DNA of 6,640 bases from Firmicutes bacterium UBA6132 (GTDB lineage: Bacteria; Bacillota_A; Clostridia; Tissierellales; Sedimentibacteraceae): the NCBI GenBank assembly GCA_002435835.1, contig DIVM01000362.1, positions 1-6,640 on the forward strand. Direction: 5' to 3'. Below the pieces are notes generated by a model. The model made no database searches. It was given only the letters and a program-made list of their open reading frames with translations, and was not told the DNA's origin. Below are positions 1 through 6,640 of the stretch, piece after piece. Position 1 is the stretch's first letter, and each line of letters opens with the position of its first letter. Position numbers and translations under genes: made by a program.

Positions 1-1637
1 ACCATCATCAATCTGTCCAACCCAAATGCTAATCCGCCATGAGGAGGTACTCCGTATTTAAAAGCTTCAAGCAAGTATCCGAATTTGTCATTTGCTTCTT
101 CTACTGAAAGACCTAAAGCTTTGAACATTCTGCTTTGCAAATCGCTGTTGTTTATACGGATGCTTCCACCGCCCATTTCATCACCATTTATAACTATATC
201 ATAAGCTTTTGCTCTGCAATTACCTGGGTCCGATTCAATTTTATCTAAATCTTCATCAACAGGTGATGTAAATGGGTGATGTTTTGCAACATATCTATCA
301 TCTTCTTCACTATATTCAAATAATGGGAAATCAGTTATCCAAACAAGTTCATATTTATTTGGGTCAATTAAATTTTTCTCACTTGCCACTTCAATTCTTA
401 ATGCTCCTAAAGCTGTATTAACAACTGATTCTTTATCAGCAACAACAAAAACTATATCTTTTTCCTTTAATTCAAGTTTTGAAATTAATTCATTTATTTC
501 TGTCTCACTTAAGAATTTAACTATAGGTGACTCAAAAATTCCGTTTTCCATTTTAAACCATGCTAAACCTTTTGCACCGTATGTTTTAACAAATTTTTCA
601 AGCTTTTGAATTCCTTTTTTAGAAAATTCATCCGCACTTCCATCTACTTTAATACATTTGATTTTTCCGTTTGACTCGTAAGTTGATTTAAAAGCATTAA
701 ATTCTGAATTTGCAAATATTTCAGATATATCATTTAATTCATAACCAAAACGCAAATCTGGCTTATCACATCCATACTTGTCCATAGCAACTTGGTATGA
801 CATACGTTTAATTGGAAGTTCTATATTAACATTTATAATTTCTTTAAATATTTTTTGAAGTAATCTTTCATTTAATTCTATAACATCTTCAACATCTACA
901 AATGACATTTCTAAGTCTACTTGTGTAAATTCTGGTTGTCTGTTAGATCTTAAATCTTCATCTCTAAAACATCTTACTATTTGGAAATATCTGTTCATTC
1001 CTGAAACCATTAAAAGCTGTTTAAATAACTGTGGTGATTGAGGAAGAGCATAAAATTTTCCAGGGTTTACTCTGCTTGGTACAAGGTAATCCCTTGCTCC
1101 TTCTGGAGATGGTTTAGTTAAAAAAGGAGTTTCTATTTCATTAAAATCATTTTCATATAGAAATTCTCTTATAACTTTTGAAGCTTTACTTCTTATTAAA
1201 AGATTATTTTGCATTTGAGGTTTTCTTAAATCAAGGAATCTATATTTTAAACGCATTTGTTCAGATACATCATCATTATCCTTTATATAAATAGGAGGTG
1301 TTTCAGCTGTATCCAATATTTTCAATTCATCTATATAAATTTCAATTTCACCAGTTGCCATTTCAAGATTCTTAGATTTTCTCTCGTAAACTTTTCCTCT
1401 TACAGCAATTACAAATTCACTTCTTAAGCTTTCAGCTTTTTCAAAAGCTTCTTTGTTTACTTCAGTGTCAAATACAACTTGAATTAAACCGGTAACATCT
1501 CTTAAATCAGCAAATATTAACCCACCAAGGCTTCTTCTTTTTTGCACCCAACCCATGAGCACAACTTCTTTACCTATATCCGACATAGATAATTGTCCGC
1601 ACATGTTAGTTCTTCTTAAATCTCCCATTGTTTCCAT
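1..1637 (-). CDS. aspS: Aspartyl-tRNA synthetase, bacterial type (3' end outside window)
   Basis: Cytoplasmic class II synthetase that charges tRNA-Asp with aspartate using ATP. The 545 visible codons read without interruption. Residues 1 to about 105 form the anticodon-binding OB fold, with GWVQKRRSLGGLIF near residue 28. Motif 1 has ETP at 169-171 followed by PSPEGARDYLVPSR. QSPQLFKQ is at 200-207, motif 2 FRDEDLR at 224-230, HHPF at 453-456, GGGSIRI at 489-495 and motif 3 GLDR at 539-542. The long stretch between motifs 2 and 3 is the GAD insertion of bacterial-type AspRS. The family is usually about 590 residues, so roughly 45 C-terminal residues are missing at the window edge. The ATG start has GGAGG five bases upstream (1643-1647); the next ATG, three codons on, is too far from it. 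Leu rather than His before the GG of the OB-fold motif is the residue seen in E. coli AspRS, weakly suggesting a tRNA-Asp-specific enzyme. It is preceded by an aspartate T-box leader. Confidence 0.97.
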   Translation of the reverse strand, partial: METMGDLRRTNMCGQLSMSDIGKEVVLMGWVQKRRSLGGLIFADLRDVTGLIQVVFDTEVNKEAFEKAESLRSEFVIAVRGKVYERKSKNLEMATGEIEIYIDELKILDTAETPPIYIKDNDDVSEQMRLKYRFLDLRKPQMQNNLLIRSKASKVIREFLYENDFNEIETPFLTKPSPEGARDYLVPSRVNPGKFYALPQSPQLFKQLLMVSGMNRYFQIVRCFRDEDLRSNRQPEFTQVDLEMSFVDVEDVIELNERLLQKIFKEIINVNIELPIKRMSYQVAMDKYGCDKPDLRFGYELNDISEIFANSEFNAFKSTYESNGKIKCIKVDGSADEFSKKGIQKLEKFVKTYGAKGLAWFKMENGIFESPIVKFLSETEINELISKLELKEKDIVFVVADKESVVNTALGALRIEVASEKNLIDPNKYELVWITDFPLFEYSEEDDRYVAKHHPFTSPVDEDLDKIESDPGNCRAKAYDIVINGDEMGGGSIRINNSDLQSRMFKALGLSVEEANDKFGYLLEAFKYGVPPHGGLAFGLDRLMM

Positions 1638-1680
1638 AATATCCTCCAATAATTTTTCATAAGTTAAATAATATGAATAT

Positions 1681-1862
1681 AAATAAACCCGTCCCCTAAA
1701 TTAGGGACGAGTTTAACCCGCGTTGCCACCCTATTTGGACTAAAATAGTCCCTCTTAATTTTCTGCAATTTAATGAGGTGTCTTCATTATAATTTAATAA
1801 CAGGCTCCCACCGCTCCTATCTCGCTTAAATTAATATTTACAACTACTATTCCTCTTGCATA
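1681..1862 (-). promoter_or_regulatory. T-box riboswitch, aspartate-specific, controlling aspS
   Basis: The leader RNA, read on the minus strand, carries the conserved T-box AGGGTGGCAACGCGGG at 1717-1732. Stem I is closed by TGCAAGAGG (1852-1860) pairing with CCTC (1775-1778) and TTGCA (1764-1768). Just before that 3' arm, in the expected specifier-loop position, lies GAC (1780-1782), an aspartate codon followed by A. A stem III hairpin, GGACTA-TTT-TAGTCC, is at 1737-1751. The antiterminator can form from AGGG (1729-1732) with CCCT (1703-1706), which competes with the terminator. The T-box bulge UGGC can pair with a tRNA 3' end GCCA, which fits the G73 discriminator of tRNA-Asp. By T-box biology, uncharged tRNA-Asp should stabilise the antiterminator and switch aspS on. 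Confidence 0.95.
1685..1714 (-). terminator. Regulated intrinsic terminator of the aspS T-box
   Basis: AAACTCGTCCCT pairs with GGGGACGGGTTT around a short AATTTA loop, giving about 12 base pairs including G-U pairs. The run that follows is T-rich (TTTATTTATATT) but not a pure T tract. The 5' arm overlaps the CCCT needed by the antiterminator, so the two structures exclude each other. It lies 38 bases before the aspS ribosome binding site. Confidence 0.85.
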
Positions 1863-1872
1863 TTTCATAGAA

Positions 1873-1913
1873 ATTATATACATAAAATTAACACAATCAA
1901 TTTTAAATGTCAA
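1873..1913 (-). promoter_or_regulatory. Candidate sigma-A promoter(s) for the T-box/aspS transcript
   Basis: Two overlapping readings are possible. One is a perfect TTGACA -35 (1908-1913), 17 bases, then TAATTT (1885-1890). The other is TTGATT (1895-1900), 16 bases, then a perfect TATAAT (1873-1878). The second would start the RNA near 1866, just before T-box stem I at 1860, which fits the leader geometry well. Both lie downstream of the pdaA-like stop codon, so aspS probably has its own promoter. Confidence 0.7.
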
Positions 1914-1941
1914 TACTTTCATTGTAATTACACAAAAAATG

Positions 1942-2811
1942 TTAATTACTGTTAGGGTGTTTTTCGCAATTCATGCATTTACAATCTTTACACTGACAAT
2001 TCGAACAATCATCACAATTTACTAAATCGTTTAAAGTTTTAAATGTATAACCTTCTTCTTTCCATTTACATAATAGTTCATCCAAAATTTCTGCGTTAGT
2101 AGCAGATGTGCTGTGTAAAAGCACAACAGCCCCTGGATGAATTCTTGGAATTAGTTTAGAAAAGGCATATTCTTTTGTAGGTTGTTTGTCAACATACCAA
2201 TCCACATATGCTAAACTCCAAAATATAGTTTTATATCCAAGTTCATTTGCTTGTTTCAGATTTTCCTTATTAAATTTACCTTGTGGTGGTCTGTAATATT
2301 TAGGCATATCTTGGCCAGTAGCTTGTTTGTACGCTTCTTCTAATGAAGATAATTCATTTTTAAAAGATTCAACATCAGCTATTTTTGACATATCAGGATG
2401 ATTATAAGTATGATTACCAACTATGTGACCTTCTTCAACCATACGTTTTACAAGACCCGGTTCTTTTACAATGTAATTTCCTACTAAGAAAAAAGCAGCT
2501 TTGACATCATGTTTTTTTAAAGTATCTAAAATAGATGGAGTGTTTCCATTTTCAAATCCTGCATCAAATGTTAAATAAATTACTTTTTCATCTGTTTTAT
2601 CAATATAATATGAATTATACTTTTTTAAATAATCCTGTGTTTCATTACCAACTGGAGGTTTACCATTTTCTCTAAAACTTAATCCCCAGTTAGAAACTTC
2701 AGCTGATGTAGTAACTGCTAAATTTGAAATTTTATCGAATGCAAAAATAGCTGCAAACAGCAAAACAAAGCATCCTAATATTATCATTATGCTTCTTTTC
2801 CTTATATACAA
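1942..2811 (-). CDS. pdaA: PdaA-like polysaccharide deacetylase with N-terminal membrane anchor and Cys-rich tail
   Basis: A 289-residue carbohydrate esterase family 4 (NodB-type) enzyme close to B. subtilis PdaA, which removes acetyl groups from N-acetylmuramic acid on the way to muramic-delta-lactam in spore cortex. One hydrophobic segment at about 8-25 indicates a membrane anchor or uncleaved signal, placing the catalytic domain outside the cytoplasm. PdaA-like features are SNWGLSF (40-46), motif 1 TFDAGFENG with D83, metal-binding HTYNHPD with H134 and H138, RPPQG at 174-178, FWSLAYVDW (197-205) and LLH at 231-233. The RPPQG motif has Gln177 where B. subtilis PdaA has Arg. The start is TTG, supported by AAAGGGGG seven bases upstream (2819-2826); an alternative ATG at codon 9 would shorten the anchor. 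The last 24 residues hold seven cysteines (266, 269, 272, 274, 277, 279, 282) and are not part of the B. subtilis protein. Assignment to PdaA rather than another deacetylase is likely but rests on motif resemblance. Confidence 0.88.
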   Translation of the reverse strand: MYIRKRSIMIILGCFVLLFAAIFAFDKISNLAVTTSAEVSNWGLSFRENGKPPVGNETQDYLKKYNSYYIDKTDEKVIYLTFDAGFENGNTPSILDTLKKHDVKAAFFLVGNYIVKEPGLVKRMVEEGHIVGNHTYNHPDMSKIADVESFKNELSSLEEAYKQATGQDMPKYYRPPQGKFNKENLKQANELGYKTIFWSLAYVDWYVDKQPTKEYAFSKLIPRIHPGAVVLLHSTSATNAEILDELLCKWKEEGYTFKTLNDLVNCDDCSNCQCKDCKCMNCEKHPNSN

Positions 2812-2818
2812 AATACCG

Positions 2819-2826
2819 CCCCCTTT
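2819..2826 (-). promoter_or_regulatory. Ribosome binding site selecting a TTG start for the pdaA-like gene
   Basis: AAAGGGGG lies seven bases before TTG at 2809-2811. No in-frame ATG has comparable spacing; the first ATG (codon 9, 2785-2787) has only a weaker AAGGA about ten bases upstream. This favours the TTG start, though the internal ATG remains possible. Confidence 0.65.
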
Positions 2827-2834
2827 ATGTATAA

Positions 2835-2852
2835 TATATTTTTAAAAATATA
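2835..2852. repeat. 18-base AT-only palindrome upstream of the pdaA-like gene
   Basis: TATATTTTT followed directly by AAAAATATA is a perfect inverted repeat with no spacer. It sits 24 bases upstream of the TTG start, between the EAL-gene hairpin and the ribosome binding site. It could be an operator, but in DNA this AT-rich chance is a real alternative. I found no convincing sigma-A, sigma-E or sigma-G promoter in this 78-base gap. Confidence 0.35.
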
Positions 2853-2869
2853 CATTATTACATAAAGTT

Positions 2870-2901
2870 AAATGCAGCTAAATTAAATTTTAGCTGCATT
2901 T
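2870..2901 (-). terminator. Hairpin overlapping the stop codon of the EAL-CBS-GGDEF gene
   Basis: A perfect 13-base inverted repeat (2870-2882 with 2889-2901) closes a six-base loop. It contains the last codons and the TAA (2890-2892). On the minus strand it is followed by TTTAACTTTATG, a poor T tract, so termination may be partial. It could also protect the 3' end of the mRNA. It is the only strong hairpin between this gene and the pdaA-like gene. Confidence 0.5.
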
Positions 2902-4629
2902 TAATTTCTTAGCATTCTTTTTCATTTCAGCTAAGTTTTCTGTAAGTTCATAAATATTATTAAATTTTTGTTTCTTATTATTAACAAATACAACCGTTAT
3001 AGTTATTAATGGAAATTTTTCAATAATACCTTGCCTATTATTCCCTATAATATAACCGTTTTTTTTATCCACTTCATTATAAAAATTTAAAACTTTACTA
3101 TCAAATTTAGTAATCACTGGCTTAAACCAGTTCATATTTACAGATTCATTAAATATTACAATAAAATCATCACCTCCAATATGACCTACAAAATACTCTT
3201 CAAAGGAATCTTTAAGTATATCTGCTAAAAGTTTAATTACTAAATCTCCCTTTTCAAATCCATAGCAATCATTATAAACTTTAAAATTATCAATATCAAT
3301 ATATGCAACACAGCATTCATCATTTGTAGTTAAAGATTGTATCAAACTTTGCTCTATTAACAGATTTCCTGGCAAACCCGATAACGGATTTTGATGTTTA
3401 GCTGTTGATACTTCTATTTCTGTTGTTTTTTGCAATAAATCTTTTACTGTTACCGTACCAATATACTCATCATTTTCTGTTACAACTATAAAATCATATA
3501 ATTTATTGTTAGGTCTCGACATGGCAATAGATGATACATCGCTTATTGAAGTTTTACTATCAACGGATAAAAAGTTATCATCCATAATATCTGAAATAGG
3601 TTTGTTTTGATTCAATGTAAATCCATAATGCCCGCTTAATTTTAATGCTAATCTTTCTTGCGTAACAATACCAACAGGCACTTTATCTTTAACTACACAT
3701 AAACCGTAATTGTCAGGATTATTTTTAAAAACTTCATAAACATCGCTAACTTTTTTATGAGGATTAACTACATCAATATATTTACATAAATGTTTAATAT
3801 AAATATTTGAGATTAAATTATTTTGCAAATTATTTTTTTTAGTATTTAATTTATTTAAATCTCTTAATATTTCTTTTCTAATTTCTATAACTTTTGATGA
3901 AGGTTTTTGAATATAATAACCTTGCCCATATTGTACGCCTAAATTAACAAGCGCATCTAATTCTTCATATGTTTCAATTCCTTCGGCAATTAATGAAATA
4001 TTAGAAACCCTAGAAAACTCAACCATACCTTTTAAAAGTGCAAATTTTAATCCGTCCTTGTTTACATTACGTATTAATTTCATATCAAGTTTTATATAGT
4101 GAGGATTTACATCACTAATTAAATTAAGGCCTGAATAACCTGCTCCAGCATCATCAATAGCAATTTTATAATCCTGTTCTTTATAATGGCCAATGGCTTT
4201 AGTGAAACCTTCAATATCTGTTACTACATTTCTTTCTGTTATTTCAAAAATTACATCCTGTGGTGCAATATCATATTGTTTTAAAAAACCTTTTGTAAAA
4301 CCTTTTATAAACTTTTCATCATGTATAATATTAGGATTAACATTTAAAAAAAGTTTTTTACTGTATGGTGGTATCGTAAATTTATACGCGGCTTCAAGGG
4401 CAGTTGTTCTACATAATAATTCTAAATCCCATAACCTATTATATTTTGAAGCTATATTAAACAACATTTCAGGATTTTCTATTGCACTTCCACATGTTAT
4501 TCGGCTTAACGCTTCGTGACCTAATATACTTCCATCTCTAAGTGATATTATGGGTTGAAAAACGGCTCTTATTTCTTTGTTTATAATAATCATATTTAAT
4601 TCTTCTTTAACATTTATATGTTCTTCCAT
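2890..4629 (-). CDS. Cyclic-di-GMP phosphodiesterase/GGDEF protein, EAL-CBS-CBS-GGDEF
   Basis: A 579-residue soluble protein with no membrane segment. The EAL domain (about 15-255) hydrolyses c-di-GMP in this family, and all expected catalytic and metal positions are visible: E39 of EAL, N96, E129, D159-D160 in DDAGAGYS, K180, E216 of AEG and Q236 of QGYY. Two CBS repeats follow (about 278-400), usually adenine-nucleotide sensors. The C-terminal GGDEF domain (about 410-575) has GLPGN, YIDIDNFK (443-450), ND (453-454) and GGDDF (485-489), with Asp replacing Glu. The RxxD inhibitory site is missing (FEEY at 476-479), and the usual Arg before GGDEF is His483. The EAL half is therefore probably active. 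The GGDEF half could make c-di-GMP or act as a GTP-binding regulator; sequence alone does not decide. ATG start with GGAG five bases upstream (4635-4638). It follows the chemoreceptor gene by 97 bases on the same strand, with no clear terminator or promoter between. Confidence 0.92.
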   Translation of the reverse strand: MEEHINVKEELNMIIINKEIRAVFQPIISLRDGSILGHEALSRITCGSAIENPEMLFNIASKYNRLWDLELLCRTTALEAAYKFTIPPYSKKLFLNVNPNIIHDEKFIKGFTKGFLKQYDIAPQDVIFEITERNVVTDIEGFTKAIGHYKEQDYKIAIDDAGAGYSGLNLISDVNPHYIKLDMKLIRNVNKDGLKFALLKGMVEFSRVSNISLIAEGIETYEELDALVNLGVQYGQGYYIQKPSSKVIEIRKEILRDLNKLNTKKNNLQNNLISNIYIKHLCKYIDVVNPHKKVSDVYEVFKNNPDNYGLCVVKDKVPVGIVTQERLALKLSGHYGFTLNQNKPISDIMDDNFLSVDSKTSISDVSSIAMSRPNNKLYDFIVVTENDEYIGTVTVKDLLQKTTEIEVSTAKHQNPLSGLPGNLLIEQSLIQSLTTNDECCVAYIDIDNFKVYNDCYGFEKGDLVIKLLADILKDSFEEYFVGHIGGDDFIVIFNESVNMNWFKPVITKFDSKVLNFYNEVDKKNGYIIGNNRQGIIEKFPLITITVVFVNNKKQKFNNIYELTENLAEMKKNAKKLKCS

Positions 4630-4726
4630 AAAAACTCCAATTTAATTTCGACATTTTTTGTTTTACCATACCACTGTATTTATTATTTTGTGTATAACAA
4701 CTGTAAAATATTGGTAAATAATTTAA

Positions 4727-6502
4727 TTATGCAAGTGATTTTTCATTAAATACAAATCTACTTATTAAAGAATGTAACTCTTGAGCTTGACTTGAAAGCT
4801 CCTCACTTATTGCAGCTTCCTCTTCAGCAACCTGTGAATTTTTTTGAACTACAACTGAAATTTGTTCGATTCCACTTAATATCTGTTCAATAGAAGCAGC
4901 TTGGTCTTGAGATGAGTTTGAAACTTTACTAATTATATTGCTAATATTCTTAGAACTTAATACTACATTTGACAGCGAATTAGCAGTTTTTTGTAATATA
5001 AAATTTCCAGAATTTATGGATTTTACAGTTTCTTCAACTAATGAAGTAGTATTTTTTGCAGCTTCTGAACTTCTGTTTGCTAAGTTTCTAACTTCATCTG
5101 CTACTACAGTAAATCCCTTTCCGGCTGCACCTGCATGAGCTGCTTCAACAGCGGCGTTTAATGCAAGTATATTAGTTTGAAATGCAATGTCTTCAATAGT
5201 TTTTATTATTTTACCTATATTTTTAGATTTATTATTTATTTCTATCATTGCTTTAACTAACTCATTCATTTGTTCATTGCTAAAACTAATTTCTTTTTCA
5301 ACATGTGCTGCACTGAGATTTGCTTCAGATGACATATTAGCATTTGCTTTAATCATTTGAGATATTTCTTCTATTGTTGCTGATAATTCTTCTATTGAAC
5401 TTGCTTGTTCCGTGGAACCAACGGATAAAAATTGAGAGCCTTGTGCTATCTGCTCTGCTCCTATTGAAACCTCTTTTGAAGAATTATTTATTTTATGAAG
5501 AGTTGATGAAAGCATATTAATAGAATCGGTTATGGATTTTTCAATTCTTTCAAAATCACCATGAAACTTTTGTTTTAATTCAACATTTAAATTTCCTTTT
5601 GAAACTTCATTCATTATTTCGTCGATATCTTTAATATAGGATACTATTGAAATAATTGAATTTTCTATAGTTTGCGAAAGCTTTCCAAACTCATTTTTTG
5701 ATTTATAGTTAATTTTATAAGTTAAATCTCCAACCACTAATGCATTTGCTAATTTTTCTATTTCATTAACTGGTTTTACTATACTTTTACTAATTAAAAC
5801 ACTTATAATCACAGAAAAGACTACAATAATTATTGTCATAATAACCGTTAAAACTATTGAAACAATTGAATTTCTATTAGTAGTTTCAGCTCTTTCATTT
5901 ATTCTTTCATTAATTCCATTAGTTATATTTTCTAGTGTTGAATTTAAATCATTTACTATTGGATCATAGGAATTAAAAATCAATCTCTGTGCATCAGATT
6001 TATATTTACTGCTTAATATTTCATTTCTTACTTTCTCTTCTTCATCCAAAATCTTTATTAAATAATCAACTTTATCCTTATCTGTGGATAGCAAGTTTTT
6101 TAATTCAATTAAATTATTTTCGATTTCATCATGTAATTCTTTGCTTTTATTACTTAGCTCATCTTTCTTTGTAATATTGTCAGTCAATATTGCTGCATAA
6201 AGATTTTTTTCAATATGTTTTATGTCAGTTGATACTGATGTTGCATAATAAATTTCTGGTATTGTTATTTCATTTGTTCTACTAAACATATTAGCAGTAT
6301 CATTGAAATTTTTAAGGCTTATTATTATGGGAATTAAAAATAAAATAATTACAATACTAAAACCATAACCTAATTTTACACCTATATTTAAATCATTAAA
6401 ATTTTTAAATACCATGTGTTGATTTTTAATTATAATTGATAATTTGTTTATTAGCTGCTTTAGGATTTTTATTGTTTCTTTATAATCATATTTTTTTATC
6501 AT
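4727..6502 (-). CDS. Methyl-accepting chemotaxis protein (4-helix-bundle sensor, HAMP, MCP signalling domain)
   Basis: A 591-residue membrane chemoreceptor that passes ligand signals to CheA/CheW. A 44-residue charged cytoplasmic N-terminal region comes before TM1 (about 45-63). The extracytoplasmic sensor (about 64-210) is helical and resembles the four-helix-bundle class, so its ligand cannot be read from sequence. TM2 is at about 212-238. A HAMP domain starts at [11 protein letters not shown] (238-248), and a second HAMP-like unit follows ([18 protein letters not shown], 303-320). The long coiled-coil signalling domain covers about 330-585, with its hairpin tip at [20 protein letters not shown] through [13 protein letters not shown] (439-478). 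Glu/Gln/Ala/Ser-rich heptads on both arms look like methylation regions. There is no C-terminal CheR-tethering pentapeptide. At the tip, His456 and Ala459 stand where E. coli Tsr has Arg388 and Glu391. ATG start with AGGAG upstream (6509-6513). A candidate sigma-D promoter lies just upstream, and the c-di-GMP gene lies downstream. Confidence 0.96.
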   Translation of the reverse strand: MIKKYDYKETIKILKQLINKLSIIIKNQHMVFKNFNDLNIGVKLGYGFSIVIILFLIPIIISLKNFNDTANMFSRTNEITIPEIYYATSVSTDIKHIEKNLYAAILTDNITKKDELSNKSKELHDEIENNLIELKNLLSTDKDKVDYLIKILDEEEKVRNEILSSKYKSDAQRLIFNSYDPIVNDLNSTLENITNGINERINERAETTNRNSIVSIVLTVIMTIIIVVFSVIISVLISKSIVKPVNEIEKLANALVVGDLTYKINYKSKNEFGKLSQTIENSIISIVSYIKDIDEIMNEVSKGNLNVELKQKFHGDFERIEKSITDSINMLSSTLHKINNSSKEVSIGAEQIAQGSQFLSVGSTEQASSIEELSATIEEISQMIKANANMSSEANLSAAHVEKEISFSNEQMNELVKAMIEINNKSKNIGKIIKTIEDIAFQTNILALNAAVEAAHAGAAGKGFTVVADEVRNLANRSSEAAKNTTSLVEETVKSINSGNFILQKTANSLSNVVLSSKNISNIISKVSNSSQDQAASIEQILSGIEQISVVVQKNSQVAEEEAAISEELSSQAQELHSLISRFVFNEKSLA

Positions 6503-6533
6503 ATTGCTCTCCTATTTTTTAGTTTCCTTGTTA

Positions 6534-6560
6534 GTATCGAACTCAAATCACAAAAAATTA
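6534..6560 (-). promoter_or_regulatory. Candidate sigma-D (sigma-28 type) promoter for the chemoreceptor gene
   Basis: On the minus strand TAAT (6557-6560), a 15-base spacer, then TTCGATAC (6534-6541) resembles the motility sigma factor consensus TAAA-N15-GCCGATAT: three of four bases match at -35, and the central CGATA is kept at -10. It lies 31 bases before the ATG, with room for a short leader and the ribosome binding site. Chemoreceptor genes are commonly under this sigma factor, which supports the reading. The match is imperfect. Confidence 0.45.
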
Positions 6561-6587
6561 GCGACTTTTCAACAAAATTACCTAAAT

Positions 6588-6605
6588 TTTACAATATGTT
6601 TACAA
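6588..6605. repeat. Direct repeat TTGTAAA x2 with 11-base period
   Basis: Read on the minus strand, TTGTAAA occurs at 6599-6605 and again at 6588-6594, about one helical turn apart and upstream of the candidate sigma-D promoter. It could be a regulator site or part of a sigma-A promoter (TTGTAA, 17 bases, GGTAAT), but both are weak in such AT-rich DNA. I see no gene in 6503-6640. Confidence 0.25.
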
Positions 6606-6640
6606 TTGTTTAATAAAAAAATAAAGCTTATAAAATTAAT

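Noticed and set aside
1924..1949. Inverted repeat GTAATTA/TAATTAC over the pdaA-like stop codon as a terminator
   Set aside because: Only seven nearly all-AT pairs, and no T tract follows on the minus strand, so it is too weak to call.
2821..2857. Sigma-G-like promoter (GTATA and CATAAAG) for the pdaA-like gene
   Set aside because: The spacing is 19 bases and the -10 would overlap the ribosome binding site.
4193..4519. 108-codon plus-strand open frame
   Set aside because: It is antisense to the EAL coding sequence, whose catalytic motifs are intact; it has no ribosome binding site or recognisable domain.
4660..4720. Distant inverted repeat TTTACCA/TGGTAAA between the chemoreceptor and c-di-GMP genes
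   Set aside because: Seven-base arms some 40 bases apart in AT-rich DNA are easily explained by chance and make no compact hairpin.
4630..4726. Promoters before the c-di-GMP gene: TTGTTA-16-TACAGT (sigma-A) or GTCGAAAT as a sigma-D -10
   Set aside because: The sigma-A boxes match four of six bases each, and no TAAA lies at the right distance for sigma-D; the TAAA present is only nine bases away.
4938..5138. 66-codon plus-strand open frame
   Set aside because: It lies antisense to the conserved signalling tip of the chemoreceptor and is a by-product of that sequence.
5989..6174. 61-codon plus-strand open frame, hydrophobic
   Set aside because: It is antisense to the helical sensor domain of the chemoreceptor; hydrophobicity follows from the AT-rich complement.

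Overview
The window looks like a chromosomal segment of an anaerobic, low-GC, endospore-forming Firmicute (Clostridia-like). This rests on very AT-rich coding and intergenic DNA, strong GGAGG-type ribosome binding sites, a T-box leader in front of a tRNA synthetase gene, and a PdaA-type cortex deacetylase typical of spore formers. I cannot name the species. All four genes lie on the minus strand, so transcription runs from high to low coordinates.

Layout in the direction of transcription. From 6640 to 6503 is an upstream region with a candidate sigma-D-type (motility sigma factor) promoter. A methyl-accepting chemotaxis protein gene follows (6502-4727). After a 97-base gap comes a cyclic-di-GMP enzyme with the order EAL-CBS-CBS-GGDEF (4629-2890), which ends in a hairpin overlapping its stop codon. 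Then a TTG-initiated, membrane-anchored PdaA-like polysaccharide deacetylase with a cysteine-rich C-terminal tail (2811-1942). Next is a 304-base non-coding stretch with a promoter and a complete aspartate T-box riboswitch. Last is aspS, aspartyl-tRNA synthetase (1637-1), whose final roughly 45 codons lie beyond the window.

How the parts relate. The chemoreceptor and the c-di-GMP enzyme form a plausible motility/second-messenger pair and could be cotranscribed. The deacetylase has its own job in spore cortex modification. aspS is a separate, tRNA-Asp-controlled unit: the leader shows a GAC specifier and a T-box UGGC that can pair with a tRNA ending in GCCA, as expected for tRNA-Asp.

Most of the window belongs to known families, and I see no mobile element, CRISPR array, defence system or clearly new multi-gene system. 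The most unusual signal is the CxxCxxCxCxxCxCxxC tail on the deacetylase, which the catalytic domain does not explain and which resembles a small metal- or disulfide-binding module.
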